Below, one piece after another: positions 8,203 to 16,366 of a stretch of 64,000 nt of DNA; position 1 is the stretch's first letter, and every line of letters begins with the position of its first letter. Below the pieces are notes generated by a model. The model did no database searches. It saw nothing but the letters and a program-made list of their open reading frames with translations, and was not told the origin of the DNA. The stretch comes from Paramicrobacterium humi. Lineage in GTDB: Bacteria > Actinomycetota > Actinomycetes > Actinomycetales > Microbacteriaceae. Location: assembly GCF_900105715.1 (NCBI RefSeq), contig NZ_FNRY01000002.1:62001-126000 (forward strand), in the 5' to 3' direction. A program made the position numbers and the translations under genes.

Positions 8203-8713
8203 GGGACTCGGTCTCCGAGGCGTTGTCCTTCTCCTCGAGCTCCTCGAGAAGTGCGCGCAGCTCCTGCCGGATGAAGTCCTTCGACGCCATGTCGCGCAGC
8301 GCGAGCCGCAAGGCGACGACCTCACGCGCGAGGTACTCGGTGTCGGCGAGGTTGCGTTCGGAGCGCTGCCTGTCCTGCTCGATCTGCACGCGGTCACGGT
8401 CGTCCTGCCGGTTCTGCGCGAGCAGGATGAGCGGGGCCGCGTAGGAGGCCTGCAGTGACAGCATGAGGGTGAGGGCCGTGAAGCCGAGCGCGACGGAGTC
8501 GAAGCGCGCGGTCTCGGGACCCCACGTGTTCCAGACCATCCAGACCACGCAGAACACCGTGAGCGCGAGCAGGAAGCTCGGCGTGCCCATCGCACGCGCC
8601 ACCCACTCGGTGAAGCGGCCGAACCGGTCGCCGTCGCCCTTGCGCGCGAACAGGGGAGTGCGCACGCCGCGCGGCGCGTCGAGCCGCTGGTCGTCCTTGG
8701 GGGACCTAGCCAT
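8192..8713 (-). CDS. DUF1003 family membrane protein
   Basis: A 173-residue protein with two membrane helices (about 45-63 and 73-95), the family signature APLILLAQNRQDDRDR, and a long charged C-terminal helix probably forming a coiled coil (about 100-165). The termini should face the cytoplasm. The family is often found beside Mg2+/CBS proteins but its function is unknown. It overlaps mrp downstream by 11 bases and the MgtE_N-CBS gene upstream by 8 bases, so the three proteins are translationally coupled. Confidence 0.88.
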   Translation of the reverse strand: MARSPKDDQRLDAPRGVRTPLFARKGDGDRFGRFTEWVARAMGTPSFLLALTVFCVVWMVWNTWGPETARFDSVALGFTALTLMLSLQASYAAPLILLAQNRQDDRDRVQIEQDRQRSERNLADTEYLAREVVALRLALRDMASKDFIRQELRALLEELEEKDNASETESRDA

Positions 8714-9983
8714 GCGCCGACCTCCTCGCGCTCTCGTGTCTCACTGGTTCGTCTTCGTCTTGGCTTCGCCAGTCATCGGGCAACAGATAGTCGAGGATGT
8801 CGTCAACAGTCACCACCCCGACCAGCTGGTGGGCGTCATCGACCACGGGAACGGAGACCAGGTCGTAGCTCGCGAGAATGCGCGTGACCTCGGCGGCGGA
8901 GGCGTGCGCGCTCACGGGCTCGAGGCTCTGGTCGAGAATCGCCCCGAGGCGCTCGTGCGGCGGATGCCGCAGCATCCGCTGATAGTGCACCATGCCGAGG
9001 AACCGGCCCGTCGGCGGTTCGTACGGCGGGAGCGTGACGCACAGCGCGGCGCCAAGCGCGGGCGGAAGATCCGCCTTGCGGATGAGCGCGAGGCCCTCAG
9101 CGACCGTCGCGTCGGCAGAGAGGATCACGGGCTCGGTGGTCATGAGCCCGCCGGCGGTGTCCGGCTCGTACTCGAGCAGCATCCGCACGTCGTCGGCCTC
9201 TTCCGGCTCCATGAGACCGAGCAGCTGCTCCTGACGCTCGTCCGGCAGCTGGGCGACGAGGTCGGCGGCGTCGTCGGGCTGCATCTTGTCGAGGACGGCG
9301 GCGGCCCGATCGTCGTCGAGTCGGGCGAGAAGCGCGATCTGGTCGTCGCCGGGCATCTCCTCGAGCGCATCGGCGAGCCGGTCGTCGGGAAGCTCGGCCG
9401 CGACTTCGAGCATGCGCTCCGCGGGCAGGTCGAGGATCGTGTTCGCGAGGTCAGCCGGCTTCAGATCGGTGAAGCTGGCGACGAGGTGCTCGGCGGACTG
9501 CGCCTCCGTGGAGATCGTCTCCCGCAGCTCGCGCCACGTCGCGAACGCCGTCGGTCCCTTCGCGAAGAGGGAGCCGGAGGACTTCGGCCGTCGCACGAAG
9601 TACTGGCTGACGTTCCAGTCTCCCGGTCGCCGCTCATCGATAGCGACGTCCTCGATCGTCGCCTCGCCGGAGCCGTCGACGAATTCGACCTTGCGGCCGA
9701 GGATCTCGGCGATGACGCGGATCTCTCCACCGCGCTGCTCGAAACGGCGCAGGTTGATCAGTCCGGTCGTGATGACCTGCCCGGGCGCGATCGAGGTGAC
9801 TCGGCCGATCGGCACGAACACCCGACGCTTGCCGGGAATCTCGACGATGAGTCCGACGACGCGAGGCGGGTCGTTCGTGCGGTTCACCACGAGCACGTCA
9901 CGGACCTTCCCGACCCGGTCACCGGCCGGGTCGAAGACGGTGCAGCCCGCGAGGCGGGCGACGAAGACTCTGGTGGAACTCAC
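8706..9983 (-). CDS. PRC-barrel / MgtE N-domain / CBS-pair protein without a channel domain
   Basis: A 425-residue soluble protein. Residues ~1-100 contain a PRC-barrel-like segment (DPAGDRVGKVRDVLVV). Residues ~150-260 are MgtE_N-type helical repeats (DLANTILDLPAERM, LADALEEMPGD, DDAADLVAQLPDE). Residues ~275-395 form two CBS domains (MTTEPVILSADATVAEGL; VPVVDDAHQLVGVVTVDDIL). True MgtE Mg2+ channels add five membrane helices after the CBS pair, but here the protein stops. It may be a Mg2+ or nucleotide sensor acting on the overlapping DUF1003 membrane protein; that role is inference. First gene of the operon with DUF1003 and mrp. Confidence 0.88.
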   Translation of the reverse strand: MSSTRVFVARLAGCTVFDPAGDRVGKVRDVLVVNRTNDPPRVVGLIVEIPGKRRVFVPIGRVTSIAPGQVITTGLINLRRFEQRGGEIRVIAEILGRKVEFVDGSGEATIEDVAIDERRPGDWNVSQYFVRRPKSSGSLFAKGPTAFATWRELRETISTEAQSAEHLVASFTDLKPADLANTILDLPAERMLEVAAELPDDRLADALEEMPGDDQIALLARLDDDRAAAVLDKMQPDDAADLVAQLPDERQEQLLGLMEPEEADDVRMLLEYEPDTAGGLMTTEPVILSADATVAEGLALIRKADLPPALGAALCVTLPPYEPPTGRFLGMVHYQRMLRHPPHERLGAILDQSLEPVSAHASAAEVTRILASYDLVSVPVVDDAHQLVGVVTVDDILDYLLPDDWRSQDEDEPVRHESARRSAHG

Positions 9984-10049
9984 ACCACTAACTTAGACTG
10001 CCGCGCGCACGTTTCGGGACCCTCGCCGACAGCGCACAGGCGAGCGTGG

Positions 10050-10055
10050 AACAAT
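10050..10055 (+). promoter_or_regulatory. -10-like element of the stress-protein gene (leaderless)
   Basis: AACAAT is followed by six bases and the GTG start, the same spacing as the TAnnnT promoters in this window. Confidence 0.4.
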
Positions 10056-10061
10056 GAACGT

Positions 10062-10559
10062 GTGAGCTACCAACAGTCCTCCGGTCGTGGGCGAATGTCG
10101 CTTCAGGGCATTCCCCGTGGTGAGACCGTGGCGTCGTACGAGACATATCCCGAAGCCCAGCGCGCCGTGGACAAGCTCGCCGCCGCGGAGTTCCCCGTGA
10201 AGAAGGTCACGATCATCGGGAACGGGCTCACGAGCGTCGAGCGGATCACGGGCAAGCTCAGCTACGGGCGCGCCGCGGCGTCCGGCGCGGTGAGCGGAGC
10301 GTGGCTCGGTCTCTTCTTCGGCCTGCTGCTGATTCTGATCAACCCGACCGCCGACATGGTCTTCATGGGCGCCGCGATCCTCATCGGCGCCGCCTTCGGC
10401 ATGGTGTTCACGATGTTCAACTACGCCATCAATCGCAAGCGCCGTGACTTCAGCTCGATCGCCCAGATCGTGGCGAGCTCCTACGCCGTGATGGTCGAGC
10501 CGGATCTCGCCAACAAGGCCCGAAACGTACTCGGCGTGGAGCCGCCCGCCGCGCTCTAG
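10062..10559 (+). CDS. General stress protein 17M-like membrane protein
   Basis: A 165-residue protein. The N-terminal part (about 20-60, ASYETYPEAQRAVDKLA, then FPVKKVTIIGNGL) matches the GSP17M/YflT-type domain of Bacillus general stress proteins. Two glycine-rich membrane segments follow (about 72-94 and 97-120), then a short cytoplasmic tail. Start chosen at GTG because of the six-base spacing from AACAAT and because an ATG just upstream is out of frame. Its function is unknown. It overlaps the convergent aminopeptidase gene by 4 bases. Confidence 0.8.
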   Translation: MSYQQSSGRGRMSLQGIPRGETVASYETYPEAQRAVDKLAAAEFPVKKVTIIGNGLTSVERITGKLSYGRAAASGAVSGAWLGLFFGLLLILINPTADMVFMGAAILIGAAFGMVFTMFNYAINRKRRDFSSIAQIVASSYAVMVEPDLANKARNVLGVEPPAAL

Positions 10560-11974
10560 CGCGTCGACTGCCGTGCGATCCACGCCTCCACGTCGTCCGC
10601 TGTGCGGGGAATATCGGCGGAGAGGTTCACGGCGCCGTCGTCGGTGACGAGGATGTCGTCCTCGATGCGCACGCCGATGCCGCGCAGTTCTTCGGGCACG
10701 GTGAGGTCGTCGGGCTGGAAGTAGAGACCGGGCTCGATCGTGAACACCATCCCCGCCTTCACCTCGCCGTCGTGGTACATGTCGCGGCGCGCTTGCGCGC
10801 AGTCGTGCACATCGAGCCCCAGATGATGGCTCGTGCCGTGCACCATGTAGCGCCGATGGTACTGGTTCTCGGGCTTGAGCGATTCCTCGGCGGTCCCGGG
10901 AAGGATGCCCCATTCCGCGGTGCGCTCGGCGATGACGCGCATCGCCTCTGCGTGCACGTCACGGAAGATGATTCCCGGGCGCACGATCGCGAATGCGGCG
11001 TCCGCCGCCTCGCGCACGGCCTCGTACACGCGGCGCTGCACGTCAGTGAAGCGACCGCTCACGGGCAGGGTGCGGGTGATGTCCGCCGTGTACAGGCTGT
11101 CGAGCTCGACGCCCGCATCCATAAGCATGAGCTGGCCCGGACGGACGGGACCGTCATTGCGGGTCCAGTGCAGGATGCACGCGTGGGCTCCCGCCGCGGC
11201 AATGGTGTCGTAGCCGACCGCATTCCCGTCGAGGCGGGCACGCGTGTAGAAGACGCCCTCGACGGCGCGCTCGCCGCGCGGCTCCTCGATGATGCGGGGG
11301 AAGTCGGCGATGACGTCGTCGAATCCGCGCGCCGTCGCGGCGACGGCGGAGCGAAGCTGAGCGATCTCGTAGTCGTCCTTCACGAGTCGGAGCTCTGAGA
11401 CGAAGGTCGTGAGCTCCGCGTCATCGGGCACGCGCACGTCGTCGTCGCCCGCGTGGAACTCCTCGAGGTGGGCAGTGGCGATGTCGAGGTCGGCCGCGAC
11501 TTGAGCGAGAGAGGGACGCGCGCCGATCCAGAACTCACCGATAGCGGGATTCGCATAGAACTCGCTAGACGTGCGGTCGGCGCGCTCACGGAAGTAGAGG
11601 GTGACATCGTGCCCGTCAGCCGTTGGCTCGAACACGAGCAGCGAGTCGGGCTCCGCGTCCGAGCCCCACCCGGTGAGGTGAGAGAACGCCGAGTGCGCGC
11701 GGAACGGATAGTCGCAGTCATTCGAACGAACCTGCAGCGATCCGGCCGGAATCACCAGCCGCTTTCCCGCGAACGCGGCAGAGACCGCGTCGCGACGGCG
11801 TCGAGCATAGCCGGCGGACTCGCGCGCGGCAGGCAGCTCGTCGGCCCTGCCCGCCCACTGCGAGCCGATGTACTCCTGGAAAGTGGAACTCGACGGCGTC
11901 GTCGAACGGTTGCTCGTCCCGGGCACGTCCTTGTCGACGGGCGTGGTCGTGACATCTGTGGCTGGCGTTTCCAT
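10556..11974 (-). CDS. pepP: Xaa-Pro aminopeptidase (M24B family)
   Basis: A 472-residue aminopeptidase P, cutting N-terminal residues that precede proline. The N-terminal domain (about 60-200) is of the AMP_N type. The pita-bread catalytic domain supplies the five metal ligands: D287 (LMLMDAGVE), D298 (YTADITRT), H384 (HGTSHHLGLDVHD), E414 (FTIEPGLYF) and E438 (GVRIEDDIL). I start at the ATG giving METPATDV, because AACAAT lies six bases before it; the frame stays open for 22 more codons upstream. The first ~35 residues are Thr/Ser-rich and probably disordered. Confidence 0.92.
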   Translation of the reverse strand: METPATDVTTTPVDKDVPGTSNRSTTPSSSTFQEYIGSQWAGRADELPAARESAGYARRRRDAVSAAFAGKRLVIPAGSLQVRSNDCDYPFRAHSAFSHLTGWGSDAEPDSLLVFEPTADGHDVTLYFRERADRTSSEFYANPAIGEFWIGARPSLAQVAADLDIATAHLEEFHAGDDDVRVPDDAELTTFVSELRLVKDDYEIAQLRSAVAATARGFDDVIADFPRIIEEPRGERAVEGVFYTRARLDGNAVGYDTIAAAGAHACILHWTRNDGPVRPGQLMLMDAGVELDSLYTADITRTLPVSGRFTDVQRRVYEAVREAADAAFAIVRPGIIFRDVHAEAMRVIAERTAEWGILPGTAEESLKPENQYHRRYMVHGTSHHLGLDVHDCAQARRDMYHDGEVKAGMVFTIEPGLYFQPDDLTVPEELRGIGVRIEDDILVTDDGAVNLSADIPRTADDVEAWIARQSTR

Positions 11975-11980
11975 GCCTCT

Positions 11981-11986
11981 ATTGTT
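11981..11986 (-). promoter_or_regulatory. -10-like element of the aminopeptidase gene (leaderless)
   Basis: On the minus strand AACAAT is followed by six bases and the ATG. The only purine tract (AGAGG) is one base from the start and unlikely to be a ribosome-binding site. Confidence 0.4.
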
Positions 11987-12073
11987 CCACCGTCCGCTGG
12001 CAGGCGGCTCAGCGTCAAGCCGGACGAGCGGCCCTGTCACTCGGACGGCGGGTGGGTTGCGGAGTCTGGGCGC

Positions 12074-13129
12074 TCAAATATCGAGGACGCCATCGTGAGC
12101 CAGCTCCGGCGACGGCAGACGGCCCGTGGACAGGTCCTCCATCAGATGGATGGACGCATAAAGCGCGGGGGATACCCGTCCTGCGTCGTCGAAGACCCGA
12201 ATCGTCCGTCGAAGCCGACCCTGAACATAGTGGGGATGCCGAAAACTCACTTCTACGCGTGTGAACGGCCAGGTGCCTTCGACATCGACAGACGGATCAC
12301 TGAGGCCGTGCGACAGCGGGGAGGTTCTGCCATCCTCCCCGCGCCAATAGTTCGCCAGGTGAGCGAATTCGCTCCGCACCGCCGCTACGGCTGACTCGCA
12401 ATCTGCCTCGGTGATCTCGACACGATTCCACCGGAGACCGGGATCGTTCGGCTCGTTGTCGACGTCTCGAACTCCGATCACGTCGATGACGTCCCTCAGT
12501 TCGTCCTCGCTGAACGGTTGGGCGCCATCACCTGTCGTGCGCGGCACGTCGTCGGCCGGCAGGGCGACCTGTAGCAGCTCGTGGGCGAACGATGTTCCGC
12601 CCCATGTTCGGACGGGTTCGGGCGCGGCTGCGTAGAGCAGCAGCATGGGTCGTTCGCCATCATCGACGGCGAACGCCGCGCGACGATCGGATGAGACACG
12701 TCGCTGCACGCTGTCGGGCCCGAGCACCACGAGTTCATCCGTCGATGACCACGCCGACAGATCCCTTGGGTGCGGCGACGGTAACGTGCTCAACCAGAGA
12801 CCGTGGCGCGTCGCGCCCAGCAGGTGCGAAGCCTGCAGTGCGACGAAACGCGTCAGAGTGCCGTCCCACGCAACATGAATCGCAGCCGGTTCTCCCGGCG
12901 GGGTCGCGGGATCCTCTGACTCCATCGGTCTGTACAACACCCACGCACCAGTGGGAGCGCGCAATACGGTCGCCGTCGGCGAACGAAGCCCCACGTCGAG
13001 GTCAGGCCACGACACCAGCAGATCAGCATGCCTGAGGCGCCGCACGATCGCGACGGGCTCGCAGTGACTGACGATGATCGCGGTCTCGCCGATCGCCACT
13101 TCCCGCCACGTGACCGGTTGCGGATGCAT
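12074..13129 (-). CDS. Unrecognised conserved-looking protein
   Basis: A 351-residue protein I do not recognise. It has no membrane segment, signal peptide or cysteine cluster; Trp, Asp and Pro are frequent. Phrases such as WVLYRPM, IHVAWDGTLTRFVAL, GLWLSTL and LLYAAAPEPV repeat a short beta-strand pattern, which would fit a beta-propeller or beta-sandwich N-terminal half of ~200 residues. The C-terminal half has a helical segment (CESAVAAVRSEFAHLANYW) and a strand-rich end (TRVEVSFRHP). AAGAAT lies six bases before the ATG, consistent with leaderless expression. GC looks slightly lower than in its neighbours. It stands alone between pepP and the PHP gene. Confidence 0.65.
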   Translation of the reverse strand: MHPQPVTWREVAIGETAIIVSHCEPVAIVRRLRHADLLVSWPDLDVGLRSPTATVLRAPTGAWVLYRPMESEDPATPPGEPAAIHVAWDGTLTRFVALQASHLLGATRHGLWLSTLPSPHPRDLSAWSSTDELVVLGPDSVQRRVSSDRRAAFAVDDGERPMLLLYAAAPEPVRTWGGTSFAHELLQVALPADDVPRTTGDGAQPFSEDELRDVIDVIGVRDVDNEPNDPGLRWNRVEITEADCESAVAAVRSEFAHLANYWRGEDGRTSPLSHGLSDPSVDVEGTWPFTRVEVSFRHPHYVQGRLRRTIRVFDDAGRVSPALYASIHLMEDLSTGRLPSPELAHDGVLDI

Positions 13130-13199
13130 CGGCCAATTCTTCCAGACTGCGGCTCCGCCCCGTCAACGGTCCTTGTTATTCGCCCGATCAGGGCCCCCA

Positions 13200-13205
13200 T
13201 AGGAT
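13200..13205 (+). promoter_or_regulatory. -10 element of the PHP gene (leaderless)
   Basis: TAGGAT is followed by six bases and the ATG. Confidence 0.55.
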
Positions 13206-13211
13206 GACGGT

Positions 13212-14096
13212 ATGAGTGCCTCCGTTCGCGGTCCTGCCGATCTGCACGCGCATTCCGCGGTGTCGGACGGAACGGAGCAGCCTGCTGAGCTCGTACGCGC
13301 GGCGGCGCGAGCGGGACTGGGCACGATCGCGCTCACAGACCACGATTCGACGGCGGGATGGGAGGAGGCCTCCCAGGCAGCACTCGAGGCCGGCATCGCA
13401 CTGATCCCCGGCATGGAGCTCAGCACCCGGTACGGGCACAAGAGCGTGCATCTTCTCGCCTACCTGTTCGACCCGAGCGATCGTGCGCTCATGGACGAGA
13501 CGGCGCGCATCAGGGAGTCGCGGTTGACCCGCGCCGAGCGCATCGTCGACAACCTCGCGCGCGACTATCCGCTCAGCTGGGATGACGTTCTCGCCCAGAC
13601 GCGTGATGGGGCGACCGTTGGTCGTCCCCATATCGCGGACGCGCTCGTGCACTTGGGCATCGTGCCCGACCGCAGCGCTGCGTTCGCCGGCATCCTGCAC
13701 CCCTCCCGGGGCTATGTGATGCCGCACTACGCGCCGGATCCGCTCACCGCCGTCGCGCTCGTGCGGGCGGCAGGCGGAATCCCGGTCGTCGCGCACCCCG
13801 CGACGCGGGGGCGCGCGCACGTGCTCACCGCCGACTATGTGAAGTCGCTGGCCGGTGCGGGCCTGTTCGGCCTCGAGGTGGAGCACCGCGAGAACACGGC
13901 AGACGGCAAGCGCCGGCTGCGCGAGCTCGCGGAGCGATTCGACCTCGCCGTGACGGGCTCAAGCGACTACCACGGCGAGGGGAAACCCAACCAGCTCGGC
14001 GAGAACACGACGGCCCCCGAGGTGGTCGAGCGCATCATCGCCGAGGCGAGCGGCTGGCAGCCGGTGGTTCCGGAGAACCCGGCCGCGTCGCCCTAG
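13212..14096 (+). CDS. PHP-domain metal-dependent phosphoesterase
   Basis: A 294-residue PHP protein of the YciV/RNase AM-like type. Metal ligands: H12 and H14 in DLHAHSAVSDGT, D43-H44-D45 in LTDHDS, the Glu in GMELST, the His in VVAHPATRG, and the late DYHGEGK motif. Homologues hydrolyse 3',5'-nucleoside bisphosphates or trim RNA 5' ends. Which activity this one has is not decided by sequence. It overlaps the convergent DEAD-box helicase gene by 4 bases. Confidence 0.88.
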   Translation: MSASVRGPADLHAHSAVSDGTEQPAELVRAAARAGLGTIALTDHDSTAGWEEASQAALEAGIALIPGMELSTRYGHKSVHLLAYLFDPSDRALMDETARIRESRLTRAERIVDNLARDYPLSWDDVLAQTRDGATVGRPHIADALVHLGIVPDRSAAFAGILHPSRGYVMPHYAPDPLTAVALVRAAGGIPVVAHPATRGRAHVLTADYVKSLAGAGLFGLEVEHRENTADGKRRLRELAERFDLAVTGSSDYHGEGKPNQLGENTTAPEVVERIIAEASGWQPVVPENPAASP

Positions 14097-15520
14097 TCGG
14101 CGCGCGGCGTCCGGCGGCGGTTGCGGCGGCGCGGAGCGCTGTTGCCGTCACTGTGTCCGGGTCCCTGACCGTCGTGCGTTCCCGTTCCGGGAGCGCTCTC
14201 GGGCGAGGTCTTCTCGGCGGCGGGGGAGGAGCCCTGCGGACGCGATGCGCCCCCACGAGTGCGGCGGCGGTTGCGGCTGCGCGTGCGCGGCTGCCCCTCG
14301 CTTGTACGGTGCTCGCTCGGCGCGATCTCCGGCTTCGGGGCGACGATGCGGCCCTTCGTTCCGGCGGGAATGTCGAGGTCGGTGAACAGGTGTTCGCTCG
14401 AGGAATACGTCTCGACCGGTTCCGGCTGCCCGAACTCGAGGGTGCGGTTGATGAGGGCCCACTTGTGCAGGTCCTCCCAGTCGACGAACGTCACCGCGAT
14501 TCCGGTCTTTCCCGCGCGACCGGTGCGGCCGGCGCGGTGCAGGTACGTCTCGGGGTCGTCGGGGATCGTGTGGTTGATCACGTGCGTGACGTCGTTGACG
14601 TCGATGCCGCGAGCGGCGACATCGGTCGCGATCATGATCTCCTTCTTGCCCGCCTTGAACGCGGACATGGCGCGTTCGCGCTGCTCCTGGTTCAAGTCAC
14701 CGTGCACGGCGACGGCGGGGAAGCCGCGGTCGCGCAGCTCCTCGAGCAGCTTCGCCGCCGCGCGCTTCGTGCGCATGAAGATGATCGTCTTGCCGCGGCC
14801 GTTCGCCTGCAGGATGCGAGAGATGACCTCGTCCTTGTCGAGTGCGTGCGCCCGGTAGATGACGTGCTTGATGTTCGCTTGCGTGAGCCCCTCGTCCGGC
14901 GCGCTCGCGCGAATGTGGATGGGGCGCGACATGAAGCGGCGCGCGAGGGCGACGATGGGTCCAGGCATCGTGGCCGAGAACAGCATCGTGTGCCGCACCG
15001 CGGGGGCCTTCGAGAACAGCTTCTCGATGTCGCTGAGGAAGCCGAGGTCGAGCATCTTGTCGGCCTCGTCGAGCACCATCTCCTGCACGTGCGAGAGATC
15101 GAGGATGCGCTTGTTGATGAGGTCGATGAGCCGGCCGGGCGTGCCGACGACGACTTGGGCTCCGGCCTGCAGCTGATCGATCTGGCCCTCATAGGCCTTG
15201 CCGCCGTAGATCATGGCGACCGAGATCTTGCGATTGGATGCCGCGACCTCGATGTCCTCCGCGACCTGCGTCGCGAGCTCACGCGTCGGCACGACGATGA
15301 GGGCGCGCACTCCGGGGCCCGGGTCGACGCCGATGCGCTGCAGCAGGGGAAGCCCGAAGCCGAGCGTCTTGCCCGTTCCGGTCTTGGCCTGCCCGATGAT
15401 GTCCTGCCCCGTGAGCGCGAGCGGAATCGTCTGCTCCTGGATGGGGAAGGGTTCGGTGATGTTCTTCTGTGCGAGGGCGTCGACCATGTCCTGGTCGACC
15501 CCGAGATCTGCAAATGTCAC
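14093..15520 (-). CDS. DEAD-box ATP-dependent RNA helicase
   Basis: A 475-residue helicase with all core motifs: Q motif (FPIQEQT), Walker A AKTGTGKT (45-52), PTREL, Walker B VLDEADKM, FSAT, the domain-2 arginine motif HRAGRTGRAG, and ARGIDV. The last ~90 residues are Arg/Pro/Ser-rich with RRRNRRRT-type repeats and should bind RNA non-specifically. It corresponds to RhlE-type Rv3211 and remodels structured RNA, often at low temperature. GTG start. The neighbouring divergent ferritin-like gene is its usual partner in actinobacteria. Confidence 0.93.
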   Translation of the reverse strand: MTFADLGVDQDMVDALAQKNITEPFPIQEQTIPLALTGQDIIGQAKTGTGKTLGFGLPLLQRIGVDPGPGVRALIVVPTRELATQVAEDIEVAASNRKISVAMIYGGKAYEGQIDQLQAGAQVVVGTPGRLIDLINKRILDLSHVQEMVLDEADKMLDLGFLSDIEKLFSKAPAVRHTMLFSATMPGPIVALARRFMSRPIHIRASAPDEGLTQANIKHVIYRAHALDKDEVISRILQANGRGKTIIFMRTKRAAAKLLEELRDRGFPAVAVHGDLNQEQRERAMSAFKAGKKEIMIATDVAARGIDVNDVTHVINHTIPDDPETYLHRAGRTGRAGKTGIAVTFVDWEDLHKWALINRTLEFGQPEPVETYSSSEHLFTDLDIPAGTKGRIVAPKPEIAPSEHRTSEGQPRTRSRNRRRTRGGASRPQGSSPAAEKTSPESAPGTGTHDGQGPGHSDGNSAPRRRNRRRTPRAD

Positions 15521-15637
15521 GAGGTAATAGCTGCCTGTCAGTGCCTGAAAAATGGTCTACGCCTGTTTCTCACACTGAGGCGTAGTCGCCCGATCCGACG
15601 CCGGGCTCCCCACGAGCTTAGCCGACAGTGCATCGCG

Positions 15638-15643
15638 TAAGCT
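15638..15643 (+). promoter_or_regulatory. -10 element of the ferritin-like gene (leaderless)
   Basis: TAAGCT is followed by six bases and the GTG start. Confidence 0.5.
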
Positions 15644-15649
15644 GGACGC

Positions 15650-16357
15650 GTGGTTTTTCGGTTCCGACGGCGCGGCACGCTCACTGAGGCTCCTCACCTT
15701 CGGGGACGAGGCGAGACGGATGCTGTCCGCGTCGAATTCACCGATCTGAACCCCGACACGAGCACATACCTCGGGCAAGTCGCCTATCTGCAGCTGAGCG
15801 TCTTCGAAATGCTGTCCGACCTGGCCGCGCGACTCGACGACCTGGAGGTGTCGCCGCGGGTCGCGTCGGCAGCGGGCGTCGCGCTGCGCAAGTACGAGGC
15901 CCTCGCGGAGGAGATCCGGCGAAGGGAGGAGGACCCGGGCATGTCTATGGCGGCGCCGCGCGAGGTCGTGCGCGAATTCCGCACGGCCACGGCGGGGCAC
16001 ACGCTCGAGGAGCGCGCCCTTGCGGCGTACTTGACCGCCGGGCTCCTCGACGACCTCTTCCTCGGCCTCGCCTCGAGTCTTCCCGCGGACCTCGCTCGGC
16101 GCGTGATCGCGATTCTCGCGGCCGATAACGAGCGCGACGTGCTGCGCCAGCACCTCCAAGACCGCATCGCCGCCGAACCGGGGATCGCGGCGATGCTCGC
16201 CCTCTGGGGGCGGCGGCTCGTCGGCGACACGCTCCTGCTCGCGCACCGGGTCGTGCCAAGTGAGAACGGCGAGAGCGACGAGCGCATCGAGCCGGCCTTC
16301 ACCGAGCTCATCGCCGCCCACACACGGCGGATGGACTCACTCGGCCTCACGGCCTGA
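15650..16357 (+). CDS. Ferritin-like fold protein (Rv3210c-type)
   Basis: A 235-residue all-helical protein that matches the actinobacterial 'ferritin-like fold-containing' family related to tRNA-(ms2io6A)-hydroxylase. It has QVAYLQLSVFEMLSDLAARL, YEALAEEIRRREEDP and AYLTAGLLDDLFLGLASSLP. The usual di-iron Glu/His ligands of the hydroxylase are not obvious, so it may be structural rather than catalytic. The GTG start is fixed by the leaderless promoter. Adjacent and divergent to the DEAD-box helicase, as in other actinobacteria. Confidence 0.75.
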   Translation: MVFRFRRRGTLTEAPHLRGRGETDAVRVEFTDLNPDTSTYLGQVAYLQLSVFEMLSDLAARLDDLEVSPRVASAAGVALRKYEALAEEIRRREEDPGMSMAAPREVVREFRTATAGHTLEERALAAYLTAGLLDDLFLGLASSLPADLARRVIAILAADNERDVLRQHLQDRIAAEPGIAAMLALWGRRLVGDTLLLAHRVVPSENGESDERIEPAFTELIAAHTRRMDSLGLTA

Positions 16358-16366
16358 GCTTCGCGG

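Noticed and set aside
8203-8595. A longer Mrp protein starting at 8595
   Set aside because: The extra 131 residues are an out-of-frame reading of the DUF1003 gene; the GTG at 8202 begins the DUF59 domain.
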